The notes beneath the pieces were generated by a model. It was not told the origin of the DNA. It saw nothing but the letters and a program-made list of their open reading frames with translations, and did no database searches. Below, piece by piece: positions 34,472-44,615 of a stretch of 64,000 nt of DNA. Each line of letters starts with the position of its first letter. The stretch's first letter is position 1. The DNA is from Pyrrhosoma nymphula (lineage: Eukaryota; Arthropoda; Insecta; Odonata; Coenagrionidae), in contig OY754330.1 in assembly GCA_963573305.1 (NCBI GenBank), positions 806,001 through 870,000 of the forward strand, in the 5' to 3' direction. Position numbers and translations under genes: made by a program.

Positions 34472-35389
34472 TAAGGGCCTTGTATTTAAACCATCACAAT
34501 GACTTCTTTAAGTTTAAACTAGTCCTGTAACCGACTCCTTGTTATATATATATATTCTCCAACACACATTCTATAGCAGACGGCAATCCTACTAGAAATA
34601 CATTAATTATAACTCAGTTGCATCGACTACGCGATCCTAAAAAAACAACATTTCAAATTCAAACGATTGTGAGGCGATAGTAAGATGTACAGTAGCAAGC
34701 TTAACTTATGGTAGAAAATGATTCATTTTACTATTCCTAAAAATTTAAAATTTTCTCTTAATCAATCAGCTAAATTTTGAGCGCTTAAATGTACCAATTA
34801 ATTAGATAAGTATAAAATTATTTTTTTATGGAGTGAGGTTCAAATTGGTGCTGTTACTAAGAGCTCTGGATTCCACAAATGAAGGAAAAATTTTCCCGTG
34901 GAATCCTAATCTAACTCAAGTGCAATGATGAGAGCAGGTAGCATATCCCTCGGGTAACTTTCGATATATTCGTTTCCCTTCACCGTGGCAATTAAGATAA
35001 TGATTAATCGATGACATACTTATATGATGTCTGCAAATACATCACCACAAACACATTTGACGTGACATTGTAAAGGATATGTCTAAATCTATGGGATCTA
35101 AATTACATTAGAGTTTGGGCAAGGAGGGCCGATACCAATCCAATATATTAGTTGGTAGGTCTTCGAAGTTCTAAGGCTTGAGGAATCCTTGAGCAATGAT
35201 TATTCCAAATTATTTTTTTTGGAGCTTGTGAAAGAATCCAGTCTGTTTTTAGTAGCATCTTCATAAGCTTAGGAACAGACATCTTGATTAATCAGAGGCA
35301 ATTAGATTAACGAGGACTCTACGATGAAAAATTAATCCGTCTATGCTCTCAAAGACATCTATCATCAGGTGAAACTGAACGATTACCAT
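34472..35389. other. Unassigned AT-rich sequence
   Basis: No recognisable gene, repeat or element in about 900 bases. Confidence 0.4.
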
Positions 35390-36512
35390 TAAGATCTGGT
35401 AATTCCAAGGAAGGGAAATGATGATGATAAGAAAGCGTTAACTATGGACCTCGAGGCGATACAGGAGTGGTGCGATGCGTGGCAGCCAGAATTAAACCTG
35501 AAAAAAAATGCTTTGTTATGAATTTTTGAAAACGGAAAAAAGCTCCTTGCAACAGCTATTGCATAAACAACAGCAAATAAGAGACCGTAGAATCGGTAAA
35601 ATAACTCGGACTTAACTGACTGATGATCTCTCGTGGAGTAAACATATTCCGGCAATTACCGGCCAAACTAAACGTAAATCGTAAACACTACTCTTTTAAG
35701 AGTACTTGGCAAGTGCGACGATAAAGTTAGGGAAATCAGCTACTTCTCCCTCGTTAGACCCCACTTGGAATAAACTGCCAGTATTTGGGATCCTTATGAG
35801 ATAGGCTTGGAAACTGAGTTAGAACGCGTGCAGCGAAGATCGGCAAGATACGTTAAAGGCCGTTATGATAATCTCGTTAATGAAACTGACATTTTGCAGC
35901 AACTGGGATGGGAATCGCTTTCAGACCGTCGATTAAAATTTAGACTTAATCTATTATGTAAGTTCCAAACAAATATATTCTCTGACGACGCTGATAATAT
36001 TTTACGAAATCCGACATACTACGGTTGATCAGATAATGAGAATAAAATTAGGGAAATTGACTGCCGATCCGATAGATTTAAAATGTCATTTTTCCCGCGA
36101 ACGATAAGGGACCATAACAGCTGATCATAACAACAATGAGACTTTCAAGTAGGTTTGTCGATAGGTCGTGTAGCTCATAGTAGTAGTAGTACTCCTTAAT
36201 ACTTGTATCCTAGTACTTACAGCACGCTGTGCATGTTTTCAGCATAACTTTTGAAAATCTGCCCGTTTAAGTAGTTGCAAAATACATAAATACAAACGGT
36301 TCTCCTAACATTGGTGGCATACCTAGAGAGTAGTGCATTCTTGTGAGGCTTCGCCTCGTGACAAGCATTAGCGATTTATGCCAATGCATAATTAGTCGTA
36401 GTTACATTAACTTTAATAGGGTATAGTGTAATACATGCTGGTGACTACTCACACCCTGCCACACACCATTGAGGTGGCTTGCAGGGTATTATGTAGATTT
36501 GATGATAAACGT
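35390..36512 (+). mobile_element. CR1-A2 5'-truncated copy, decayed
   Basis: Begins in the ORF2 palm/thumb region (DLEAIQEWCDAWQ is readable), passes LRP-LE-TASIWDPYEIGLE, then LERVQRRSARYVKGRYDNLV and QQLGWESLSDRRLKFRLN. It continues through the 3' UTR to CCTGCCACACACCATTGAGG and the tail near 36510. Several stops and frameshifts disrupt the frame; the longest intact run is 35807-36028. Confidence 0.87.
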
Positions 36513-37249
36513 TCATTCCCGGTTATCGCGATCTTTATGTCCACACGGCGAACTTTTAACCCATCGCAGAAATCTAAAAATGGAAACTGGGAATTATGGG
36601 AAGCATCTCATCTGAGTGAGGCATCCGTAATGAGGTCACTTCGACATATTTTGAACCAAAATTACATTGCACTCACAATTTTAGCGTAAACCGACAGGAT
36701 TAGTCTACAATTTGGATGCAACTTTGGGGTCAAAGCACGAAAGTTTTAAGCGCAAATAAGCACGATATGGGTTGCATAACAGGTGTGGAGCACTGCATTA
36801 AGGTCGGGGAACTATTAGCATACAGTTTGAGAAAAGCCAGATGATATCACGTCACTTTTGATTTTCAGATATATATTCATTTTTCGGGAAGAATATGCAG
36901 TTCTCAACAACTAATAACTTTTCGTTAAGAGTGCTTTGTCATGCGATCATCAATGAATGAACACATTCAAATCCGACATTCATTTACGGCATGTTGTATG
37001 TACGACGGACAGCGACACGTGCGGCAGACCGGCGGAATACGGGTCAAGTGGCAAATCGGGTCAATGGGGCATTTATTTTATGTTAGTATTAGCAGTACAC
37101 TATTGTTCCCAAAAATGACTAAAAAGCACTGTCATGAATCCCAGGATAGAAGTAACACTACTTACATAGATATCTACATGTAGTGAGTGCACATGAGTAT
37201 ATTAGCTCTACGAAGTAGGACTACTTTTTTCGTTTTTTTTAGTAGTCTC
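36513..37249. other. Unassigned sequence
   Basis: No recognisable gene or repeat. Confidence 0.4.
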
Positions 37250-37754
37250 AGTACCTTAATGGATCGTATTTAGCGGAGGGCGGCAAGATATGTAAAATGT
37301 TGTTACGATAAACTTAGCAGTGTTACCGAATTGTTGAAAGAATTAGGGTGGGAATCTCTGACTGATCGAAGGGAGAAATATAGGTTAAATTTTTTGCGCA
37401 AGTTCGAAGCAGACAACATGTTTCTGGGCGTTCAACATATTTTGCTACAGCCAACGTACTACGGTAGAAGCGATCACAGGAATAAGATAAAGGAAATTGA
37501 CTGCAGAACCGATAGATATAAAATGTCATTTTTCCCACGCTTAATAAGGGATCATAATACGTAGTTGCGATAGATCATATGAAACTCCCGCCCTCACTAG
37601 ATAAGAGTAGAATTCTTCACTTGTGTTTAATAAGTCATACCATCATTACTAAAACTTCACCCAGCATGAAATGTCCGGCATTATTTTGTTCTCTGCATGA
37701 AGTAGTATCTCGTAGCATTCATATATTAATAGAATCAGTAATATTAACCAGTAG
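37250..37754 (+). mobile_element. CR1-B copy, left part, host of the full-length element
   Basis: A 5'-truncated B copy: AARYVKCCYDKLSSVTELLK and ELGWESLTDRREKYRLNFLR are readable, followed by the B 3' UTR. It is broken at about 37754 by the intact CR1-A1 element and resumes at 43574. The repeated ACTAG/AGTAG at the two edges may be a short target duplication. Confidence 0.87.
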
Positions 37755-39051
37755 TTTCTCATTCTCCCTCCAGCTCTCGGACGGAACGGACGTGACCTTC
37801 GGGCGCTCCCTAATCCCGGGTCTACCTGCCCTCTCTGCCTCTCTGACTACCTGCGCTTGCAGCTACTGCTTGCTTGGAGCTTTTCTGCTTGCAGTGTAGT
37901 GTCATATACTTGTAGCTTATTTTATTTATTATTAGAGTAGGATATTTAAATTAGACCTTGTCTTAATATAGTCGCGTTAGTTAAGTTTCCTGTTAGTTAA
38001 GTGTGGGTTTTTGTGAGTGTGTGTGTGCGAGTGAGTGAATCTCCAGATTTTCTTCGATCCCGGTTCGTGCGCCGAGTGTTTCTGCAAGAGTGCCTGCTTG
38101 TAGCGATAAGTAGAAAACCTATATGTATTTCTGTTAATTTTTTTATTGCGTAGCTAGTTGGTGATCGGATTGTTGAATAGATTCTTTACGTAGCTGCTTT
38201 GGAATTATTGTTGTCTAAGAATTATATTAAATAGTATTTTTTATATTACTTTAATAACTTGGTGATAGTAATCCTCTTTTTTCACCTGCCGTTACACTTT
38301 AACTTATTATATTACACGTTAAAGTCTCTGTTGCCCATTGATAGTTATTAAATCCTAACTCACCTAGCTTTTACTTACGGACTAACTATATATTTTTTCT
38401 TAAAGAGCTTATAATATCCTTATTGTTATCATCGTTGTTGTGAAGTTATTTTCTTACTGTTAGGTTCTGAGATCTTTAGTAACTCTTATTTTTAGCATCA
38501 AATTCTACTCCCAGTTCGCTGTTAGAGAATATTTTTGTACATTTTTCTTCTAGTATAGTTTATCTCCTTCGCTAGTTGTTGGATAGTTAACCGTTTTTCT
38601 CGTGAAACACAGGTCCTTTCGTACCTCTTTATCAGTGAATCACCCCCTCCTAGCTCTCACAAAAAACAACACCTGTCCTACCCTACCACTAGCGTCCTTG
38701 AAGTGTAAGCCACTTCCCCCCCGCTGACAATCCCTTCGAGTTAATCCGTTACGTCTATCCGCGTTCTACTCGGGTGAGGATTTAGAGTCTAGGAAGTAGA
38801 CCTTTTTCTTCTTCAGTTATTTTTCCGTTGTACTTTTGAGCTTGTTTTTATCTCGTTGTCTTGTTAGCGTTTTTCAGGAGTGAGCTTTTTTTTAGGAGTC
38901 AACTCTTTCTAGCAACTACATTCTATCTGATTACTCTCTTACCGTATACTCTTGCCGAGTCTAAGAACGTTTATTTTTTTTGTTGCAAAGTTTAGCCCTC
39001 GTTCTATAGGTTACATTTTTTGTTGGGGATTTTATTGCGAGTAAGGCTAGG
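37755..39051 (+). promoter_or_regulatory. 5' UTR and presumed internal promoter of the A1 element
   Basis: About 1.3 kb precede ORF1. It starts TTTCTCATTCTCCCTCCAGC, close to the junction with the older CR1-B copy, and is pyrimidine-rich. Non-LTR elements carry their promoter inside the transcribed 5' region; no specific promoter motif could be assigned. GTAGTGTAGTGTCATATA near 37893 has a counterpart in the 5' region of the minus-strand copy near 51262. Confidence 0.55.
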
Positions 39052-40077
39052 ATGACTTCGAATAGGTCACCCGTTGCGGTGCTCGAAAACGCCGGCGAGG
39101 GTGTGGTTCTCAGAGCCCGCATCGCCGAGTTGGAGAGAATCGTGCGGGAACTCCAGTCACTGGTAGAAAGGGTAGTACGCGTCCCTGAGATGGATGGAAA
39201 TTTGGGTGACTCCTTGAAAGTCCACCGTTCCTTAGGAGCTGCACGGGTTCGCTCGATTGCAAACAGAGGTTGGACGATCAAGAGTTTCCCCGAAGATCCT
39301 TCCACCGATGAAGGGGCAGTACCACCTCCTATACCGGAGGTTTGGAGGGTCGTGTCTCGGAGGAGTGGCGGTAAGGTCACTCTGAAACGTGGCGCGGGGG
39401 ATGCTCCGGCAGATCCCGTTCCCGTTTCGAACAGATACCAGTTGCTGTCGGAGGGGAACTCCGAGGTATCTGACGTGCCTACTCCTACTCCGAGACCGTC
39501 ACTTAGGAAGAGTCGTCAGAGTGGGAAGGGGGGGATTGTAGTGATAGGGAGTAGTAATGTCCGCCGTGTGATGGTCCCATTACGAGAAAGGGCAGACCGC
39601 GAGGGTGTAAGCAACCGTGTGACATCATGGTGTATCCCTAGTGGCGGTGTTCCGCAGGTGACGCAGGCGGTTGGTGCGGCGGTACGGGGCACGAAGTGCT
39701 CTAGATTGCAGGTCGTGGCACATGTTGGCGTCAACGACGCCATGGACCGCGGATCCGAGGAGATCCTACGTTCCTTCAGGGAATTGGACTCCGAAGTGAA
39801 ACGGATAAATGGTGCCGAGGGGGTTAGCTTGTCGCTTGCGATTTGTAGTCTTGTCCCGAGGATCGATCGTGGTTCTCTGGTTTGGAGCCGAGTGGAAGGC
39901 ATAAACCAGAGGCTGCGTCGTTTCTGCACGGACATCGGAGCCTCCTTCGTGGACCTTAGGCCGGCAATCCGATCGTGTCGGACCCCTCTGAACCGTTCGG
40001 GAGTCCACTACACGGCCGAGTCAGCTAGATGTGTAGCGAGTAGTATATTTGAGCACTGTAGGTCTTTTTTAGAGTAG
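39052..40077 (+). CDS. CR1 ORF1 protein with coiled coil and SGNH/GDSL esterase domain
   Basis: A 341-residue protein. Residues 20-45 (ARIAELERIVRELQSLVER) form a likely coiled coil for multimerisation. Residues 160-335 match the esterase domain known in ORF1 of CR1-group elements: GIVVIGSSNVRR (nucleophile block, Ser167/168), GGVPQV near 198-203, VVAHVGVNDA (Asn228, oxyanion block) and NRSGVHYTAES (His319). The usual Asp three residues before the His is Ser316 here, and the same NRSGVHY occurs in the older copy at 49192. There is no zinc knuckle or RRM. The ATG at 39052 is the first in frame and fits the coiled-coil start. The protein is presumed to bind the element RNA; the role of the esterase in retrotransposition is not settled. 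The last codons contain a slippery heptamer that may give an ORF1-ORF2 fusion. Confidence 0.9.
   Translation: MTSNRSPVAVLENAGEGVVLRARIAELERIVRELQSLVERVVRVPEMDGNLGDSLKVHRSLGAARVRSIANRGWTIKSFPEDPSTDEGAVPPPIPEVWRVVSRRSGGKVTLKRGAGDAPADPVPVSNRYQLLSEGNSEVSDVPTPTPRPSLRKSRQSGKGGIVVIGSSNVRRVMVPLRERADREGVSNRVTSWCIPSGGVPQVTQAVGAAVRGTKCSRLQVVAHVGVNDAMDRGSEEILRSFRELDSEVKRINGAEGVSLSLAICSLVPRIDRGSLVWSRVEGINQRLRRFCTDIGASFVDLRPAIRSCRTPLNRSGVHYTAESARCVASSIFEHCRSFLE
40065..40071 (+). promoter_or_regulatory. Candidate -1 ribosomal frameshift site at the ORF1/ORF2 overlap
   Basis: The ORF1 codons TCT TTT TTA GAG TAG place the heptamer T TTT TTA in the exact X XXY YYZ register, two codons before the ORF1 stop. 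ORF2 lies in the -1 frame, open from 40062 with no stop through 43226. No ATG occurs in the ORF2 frame upstream of the endonuclease domain. A downstream stimulatory structure was not identified by eye. Confidence 0.5.
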
Positions 40078-43000
40078 AGAGAAGGCCAGAGTGTAGTGCT
40101 TATAATGGGTCGATAAATAAAGGGGTAAATTCTAAAGTTTTTAGTAACAGAAGTTCCTCCAGAAATCAGAATAGATTAATAGAAAGGAAAAGCAGCGTGT
40201 CAGGCTCAGCATCACTAATTTCCAATAAAAAATTTAGTACCTTTAAGCATGGGAAACGTCAGCTGCGTCATAATGTCAATGGAAGGAAAGGTAGTAGTTC
40301 AGTTGGTGAGACAAAAACGGGAAATCAGAGGTCAGTAGATTCAAGTCATTTTAAAAGTGAGATAAAAAATTCTGCAGTGCCCGGAAGTAGGAATACAGGG
40401 CCTAAAAATAAATTAATCGGAAAGAGCGAATCGAAAATACTCCCAAATTGCAATAATATTAGTGATGAAGTAATAGTCGTGGCAGTAATTAATTGCCGTA
40501 GTTTAAGAAATAAGATTCCTGAATTCCACCATTTAATTCATAGTACGAAGTGTAACGTCATTATAGGAACAGAAAGTTGGCTTACAGATGATGATTCAGA
40601 CAGTGAAGTCTTCCCAAAATCTTTCACCGTTTATAGGAAAGATAGAGTTAACCGAGCTGGAGGCGGAGTATTTGTAGCTGTAAAGAATTCAATTGTCAGC
40701 CAAGCGGAAACCTTACCGGAGACCAGCGTTGAATCTGTGTGGTGTTCAATTAAATGTCCTAAATCGAAAACTATATTTGTATGCTCGTACTATAGACCAC
40801 CAAACACAGATATAACATCAATTTTAGATTTTGAAACCCAAATAAACAGCATAGTATCCAAATATCCTGATAGAAATCTGATATTAGGCGGAGATTTCAA
40901 CTTACCCTCTATAGATTGGAAGACCTATAGCTTCATACCCGGTGGGAGAGATAGAGTCATCTGCGAGGCGTTACTGCACGCTTTTTCATCAAACGCATTG
41001 CTTCAAATAGCTTCCGCTCCTAACAGAGGAGAAAATATTCTTGATTTGTTAGCGACAAATATACCACATCAGGTAATAAATGTGAGCACCGTCGAGGGAA
41101 TCAGTGATCATAGGGCAGTAACAGCTAAGTTTTCTTTAAATATCGCAAAAAGTTTTAAACGAGAACGAAAAGTTTTCATATTTAAAAGGGCTGATTTTGA
41201 TGGGTTCAAGAGTAATCTGAAAAATGCTTTTCCCGTGTTTCAAAAATCAGTAATGGAATTAAATGTAGAAGGGACTTGGAAAGTTTTTCTTTCGCTCATA
41301 AATTCAGGAATCAAAAGATATATCCCTAGTAAAATAAAAAAAGAAGGTAGCGAACCGAGATGGTATGACGCGGAAGTCAGAAAATCATTAAGGCGACAGA
41401 GAGCGTGCCATGCTAAGATGAAAAAAATCATTCATGATGTGTCTCCTAGTGATCGAGAGTTAATAATTAATAAATATAAGTTGTCTAAAGCCGCTACAAA
41501 GGAAGCGTTCAGAAATGCATTCACGAATTTTAAAAGGAAAACACTTGTAGAGCAGTTACGGGATGACCCAAAAGCATTTTGGTCCTATGTTAGGGAAGTT
41601 CAAGGTAAAAGATCTACCGTTTGTTCGCTAAGAAACGATAATGGAGATGTGTTAACAAACAGTTCCGATAAAGCCAATTTATTAAATTCCTACTTCAAGA
41701 GCGTGTTCACTGAGTCATCTGAGAATTCATCCGTGGCGGTTGATAATCACTGCATACGAAAGATGCCTCCCCTTGATATTAGTGCTCACGGAATAGAAAT
41801 TTTATTGAAATTGCTCAGTCCAAATAAGTCACCTGGTCCAGACGAAATCCCTTCTCGCGTGTATAAAGAACTAGCGTTAGAAATTGCCCCCTACTTGCAG
41901 CTAATATTCACAAAATCCATAAAGCAACACGGAGTACCAAATGACTGGAAAATTGCCAATGTAACGCCCATATTCAAAAGTGGAGACAAGGAACAGCCAT
42001 GTAATTACAGACCGATATCTTTAACGTCCATTTCATGCAAAATCCTTGAACACATTGTTGTCAGCTCAGTAATGAAACACCTAGACACGCATAACTTGTT
42101 AATGAGAACTCAACACGGATTCAGGAAAGGTAGATCATGCGAAACTCAGTTAGCGCTGTTTGCCCACGATATTTTAGTCTCCGGAGAGGACAACATTCCA
42201 GTGGACGCGATTTTTCTTGATTTCAAAAAAGCATTTGATAAAGTGCCCCACGATAAGTTATTAGTAAAACTAAAATCATACGGCCTAGACGATGATGTAA
42301 TTTCCTGGGTCAGAGAACTTTTGAGCGATCGCGTGCAAAGAGTAGTATTAGACGGCGTAGCCTCCAACGAAGTTAGAGTCACATCTGGCGTCCCTCAGGG
42401 TAGTGTCATAGGCCCACTCCTCTTCCTACTCTATATCAACGATATTGGTGACATAATAGACAGTAAAGTTCGATTATTTGCAGACGACGCTGTAGTATAC
42501 AGGGAAATCCGTAGCAGTGAAGATAAGGATAAACTAACGAACGACCTTACTGCAATCCAAGCATGGTGCGATGCGTGGCAGCTAGATTTAAATTTGAAAA
42601 AATGCGTAGTAATGAAATTCTGGGGGAAAAATAACTCCCCACAACAGAGCTATTTCATTCAGGATACCCAATTAGAGACGGTAGAATCCGTAAAATATCT
42701 CGGAGTTAGGCTCAATAATGATCTATCGTGGAATAAACATATTCGGGAAATAACAGGTCAAGCTAATCGTAAATTGGGATTTGTTAAAAGAATTCTAGGC
42801 AAGTGCAACGACAAAGTGAGAGAAATAAGCTACTTCTCCCTCGTTAGACCCCATTTAGAATATGCTTCCAGTGTTTGGGATCCTCATGAAACAGGCTTAA
42901 AAACAGAGTTAGAACGTGTACAGAGAAGAGCAGCCAGGTACGTGAAAAGCCGTTACGATAGTCTTGTTAGTGTTACTGACCTCTTAGAACAACTCGGATG

Positions 43001-43226
43001 GGAATCACTGTCAGACCGTAGATTGAAAACAAGACTAAATCTATTATGTAAATTCAAGAGTAGTTTATTTTCCGACGAAGTTGATCATATTTTACGACCG
43101 CCAACGTACTATGGTAGATTAGATCATAAAAATAAAATAAGAGAGATAGACTGTAGAACAGATAGATTCAAAATGTCGTTTTTTCCGCGAGCGATAAGAG
43201 ACTATAACGGCTGTGTAAGGACTTAG
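40071..43226 (+). CDS. CR1 ORF2 polyprotein: APE endonuclease and reverse transcriptase
   Basis: Coordinates start at the presumed -1 frameshift. Numbering below starts at the GTG at 40197, from which 1009 residues are read. Endonuclease (about 92-315): VAVINCRSLRNK (Asn99), IIGTESWL (Glu126), GGGVFVAVK, LILGGDFNLPS (231-235), GISDHRAV (303-306), the complete APE-type catalytic set that nicks target DNA. Reverse transcriptase (about 540-870): SPNKSPGPDEIPS, YRPISLTS, HGFRKGRSCETQL, AIFLDFKKAFDKV (Asp675), SGVPQGSVIGPLLFLLYIND, RLFADDAVVY (761-764), VKYLGVRLNNDLSWNKHI. The C-terminus has ERVQRRAARYVKSRYDS and ends NGCVRT. All catalytic residues are present and the frame is unbroken, so the copy may be functional. 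The start is unresolved: there is no in-frame ATG before about residue 352. Confidence 0.9.
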   Translation, partial: RVERRPECSAYNGSINKGVNSKVFSNRSSSRNQNRLIERKSSVSGSASLISNKKFSTFKHGKRQLRHNVNGRKGSSSVGETKTGNQRSVDSSHFKSEIKNSAVPGSRNTGPKNKLIGKSESKILPNCNNISDEVIVVAVINCRSLRNKIPEFHHLIHSTKCNVIIGTESWLTDDDSDSEVFPKSFTVYRKDRVNRAGGGVFVAVKNSIVSQAETLPETSVESVWCSIKCPKSKTIFVCSYYRPPNTDITSILDFETQINSIVSKYPDRNLILGGDFNLPSIDWKTYSFIPGGRDRVICEALLHAFSSNALLQIASAPNRGENILDLLATNIPHQVINVSTVEGISDHRAVTAKFSLNIAKSFKRERKVFIFKRADFDGFKSNLKNAFPVFQKSVMELNVEGTWKVFLSLINSGIKRYIPSKIKKEGSEPRWYDAEVRKSLRRQRACHAKMKKIIHDVSPSDRELIINKYKLSKAATKEAFRNAFTNFKRKTLVEQLRDDPKAFWSYVREVQGKRSTVCSLRNDNGDVLTNSSDKANLLNSYFKSVFTESSENSSVAVDNHCIRKMPPLDISAHGIEILLKLLSPNKSPGPDEIPSRVYKELALEIAPYLQLIFTKSIKQHGVPNDWKIANVTPIFKSGDKEQPCNYRPISLTSISCKILEHIVVSSVMKHLDTHNLLMRTQHGFRKGRSCETQLALFAHDILVSGEDNIPVDAIFLDFKKAFDKVPHDKLLVKLKSYGLDDDVISWVRELLSDRVQRVVLDGVASNEVRVTSGVPQGSVIGPLLFLLYINDIGDIIDSKVRLFADDAVVYREIRSSEDKDKLTNDLTAIQAWCDAWQLDLNLKKCVVMKFWGKNNSPQQSYFIQDTQLETVESVKYLGVRLNNDLSWNKHIREITGQANRKLGFVKRILGKCNDKVREISYFSLVRPHLEYASSVWDPHETGLKTELERVQRRAARYVKSRYDSLVSVTDLLEQLGWESLSDRRLKTRLNLLCKFKSSLFSDEVDHILRPPTYYGRLDHKNKIREIDCRTDRFKMSFFPRAIRDYNGCVRT

Positions 43227-43509
43227 AAATAGATTAGTTGACTGGTAGTGTAGCTTACTAACTTATGTATTTCTTAAAGCATGTTTGCGGAGTTTTATGG
43301 TGATTCTAACAGCATGTTTTGCATGATCTAGCTTCATAGGCAGATTGCCCTCTTAAGTAGCATGTAGAATATTATGTGTCATCGTACATGTGTGGCGTGC
43401 ATGTGGGATTCTCTTGCATGCTGTATGATGGTTTTTAGTTATCCTTAATATTCATGACCGTGCGGTGTGCATGTGGCGGTCCGCTTGCATGCTGCATTTT
43501 GGTGACTTG

Positions 43510-43563
43510 TCACCCCCTGCCAAACACCCTAGAGGTGGCTCGCAGGGTAATATGTAGATGTAG
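43510..43563 (+). other. 3'-terminal stem-loop and tail of the A1 element
   Basis: CACCCCCTGCCAAACACCCT followed by AGAGGTGGCTCGCAGGGT can pair CCCTGC with GCAGGG, and a CCA/TGG inner stem is possible. It ends in GTAGATGTAG. Subfamily B has CCGTGC/GCACGG at the same place, a compensatory pair change. This is the likely recognition structure for target-primed reverse transcription. Confidence 0.65.
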
Positions 43564-43573
43564 TTTTATATTT

Positions 43574-43815
43574 ACTAGTGCACTGCATGTTTTCATGTTC
43601 ATTTACGTATCACTCTCCCAGTTTCTGGTTTGTCTTGCGCACTGTTCTCTACTGACTGTTTTTTGGTGTCTGCGCCTAGATCAGCCGGGGGAGCGAGCGA
43701 GGTCCCGATTTGAACTGGGACGAGTGCTGCATGTCTGGTGTGGATAATCACCCCGTGCCGCACACCCTACTAGTGGTGGCTTGCACTGTACATACTTCGT
43801 AGATGTAGATGAATA
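43574..43815 (+). mobile_element. CR1-B copy, right part
   Basis: Resumes the B 3' UTR (TTCATTTACGTATCACTCTC, GAGCGAGGTCCCGATTTG) and ends with CCCCGTGCCGCACACCCTAC, GTGGTGGCTTGCACTG and the GTAGATGTAGATG tail. Confidence 0.87.
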
Positions 43816-44019
43816 TTAATATGGATATTATTACTTCCATCTACACCTAACTTTACCGGTATCACTTTAATTCTTCTGCATACAAATGATTCCGCATACA
43901 AATTCAAATGAACTCAGGCACCAGCTACATTGCCTGATTGGTCAGCATTAAGTAAGTTATTGAGTACATTTGAGGCGAATATATTCTCCCAAGAAATTAA
44001 GGACTAAGTTAGTTCTCCG

Positions 44020-44090
44020 TCCTGATAAGATAGGTTACATCACATGCATCAAATGAGAGAAATAGATAGCGAGACGGAAAAGTTTTTAAA
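44020..44090 (+). mobile_element. CR1 ORF2 C-terminal scrap, left of the TIR element
   Basis: QMREIDSETEKFLK aligns with the conserved KIREIDCRTDRFKM at the ORF2 end. The scrap continues at 44616 with AATGTCATTGTTACGCG and ACGATTAGGGACCACAA (the FPRTIRDHN segment). So the intervening element was inserted here. Confidence 0.65.
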
Positions 44091-44615
44091 GGGGCCGTTC
44101 AAGTATTACGTAAGACGATTTATGCCATTTTTGCCCCCCCCCCCCTCCTCCTATGTAAGACAATGTAAGATTTTCCCAACCCCCCATACTTCTCAGTCTT
44201 ACGTAAGACGTTCGATATTTGTATCTACTCTTGCGTTTAATGCTCGCTTTCTGCAGTTTCATCTCTCCATAGAAGCCATCGTACAGCTTTGAGCACTGGA
44301 TATCATATAATTATGCTGTAATGGAGTACTACATTCGTTGAGCATGGAGGTGTAATGTAGCTAGACAGTCAGGCGACAGAATAGGAGCATTGGTGTAGCG
44401 GTTAAGGTTACGGAAAATACGCCATTAACGAGCGGATGTCACTGCTACATTTCATTCGGAAAAGATACAACGTTTCAAGACAGACAAAAGTTTTACGTAA
44501 ATTGGGTCCAGACCCCCTGCCCGCCCCCCCTCCTACAGAAGACAATGTAAGATGATCCCAACCCCCCCCCCCCCCCAACCCTAAAAAACGTCTTACGTAA
44601 TACTTGAATGGCCCC
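44091..44615. mobile_element. 525-bp TIR element, GGGGCC ends
   Basis: Inverted termini GGGGCCRTTCAAGTATTACG followed by TAAGACG, and C-rich subterminal blocks (poly-C near 44129 and 44568) with GACAATGTAAGAT on both sides. AAA occurs at both flanks and may be the target duplication. It is inserted into a CR1 ORF2 scrap. No transposase is present and the superfamily is undetermined. A partial relative lies at 16140. Confidence 0.72.

Larger units (their letters stand above)
37755..43573 (+). mobile_element. Full-length, apparently intact CR1-group retrotransposon (A1)
   Basis: A 5.8-kb element with a 1.3-kb 5' UTR, ORF1 (39052-40077), ORF2 (ending 43226) and a 3' UTR of about 340 bases. The 3' UTR ends in a hairpin and GTAGATGTAG. 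No stop or frameshift disrupts either ORF. It is inserted into an older CR1-B copy. ORF1 with an esterase domain together with an APE/RT ORF2 is the architecture described for the CR1 group. A second copy at 62563-64000 differs by only a handful of residues over the shared 341, which points to recent activity of this family. Confidence 0.92.

Noticed and set aside
37755..37760. A firm target duplication for the intact CR1-A1 copy
   Set aside because: AGTAG at the left edge and ACTAG at the right edge differ by one base and could be part of the host element, so I mention it only as possible.
44386..44460. TGTAGCGGTTAAGG resembling a tRNA A-box
   Set aside because: There is no B-box at the proper distance and no cloverleaf, and it lies inside a TIR element.
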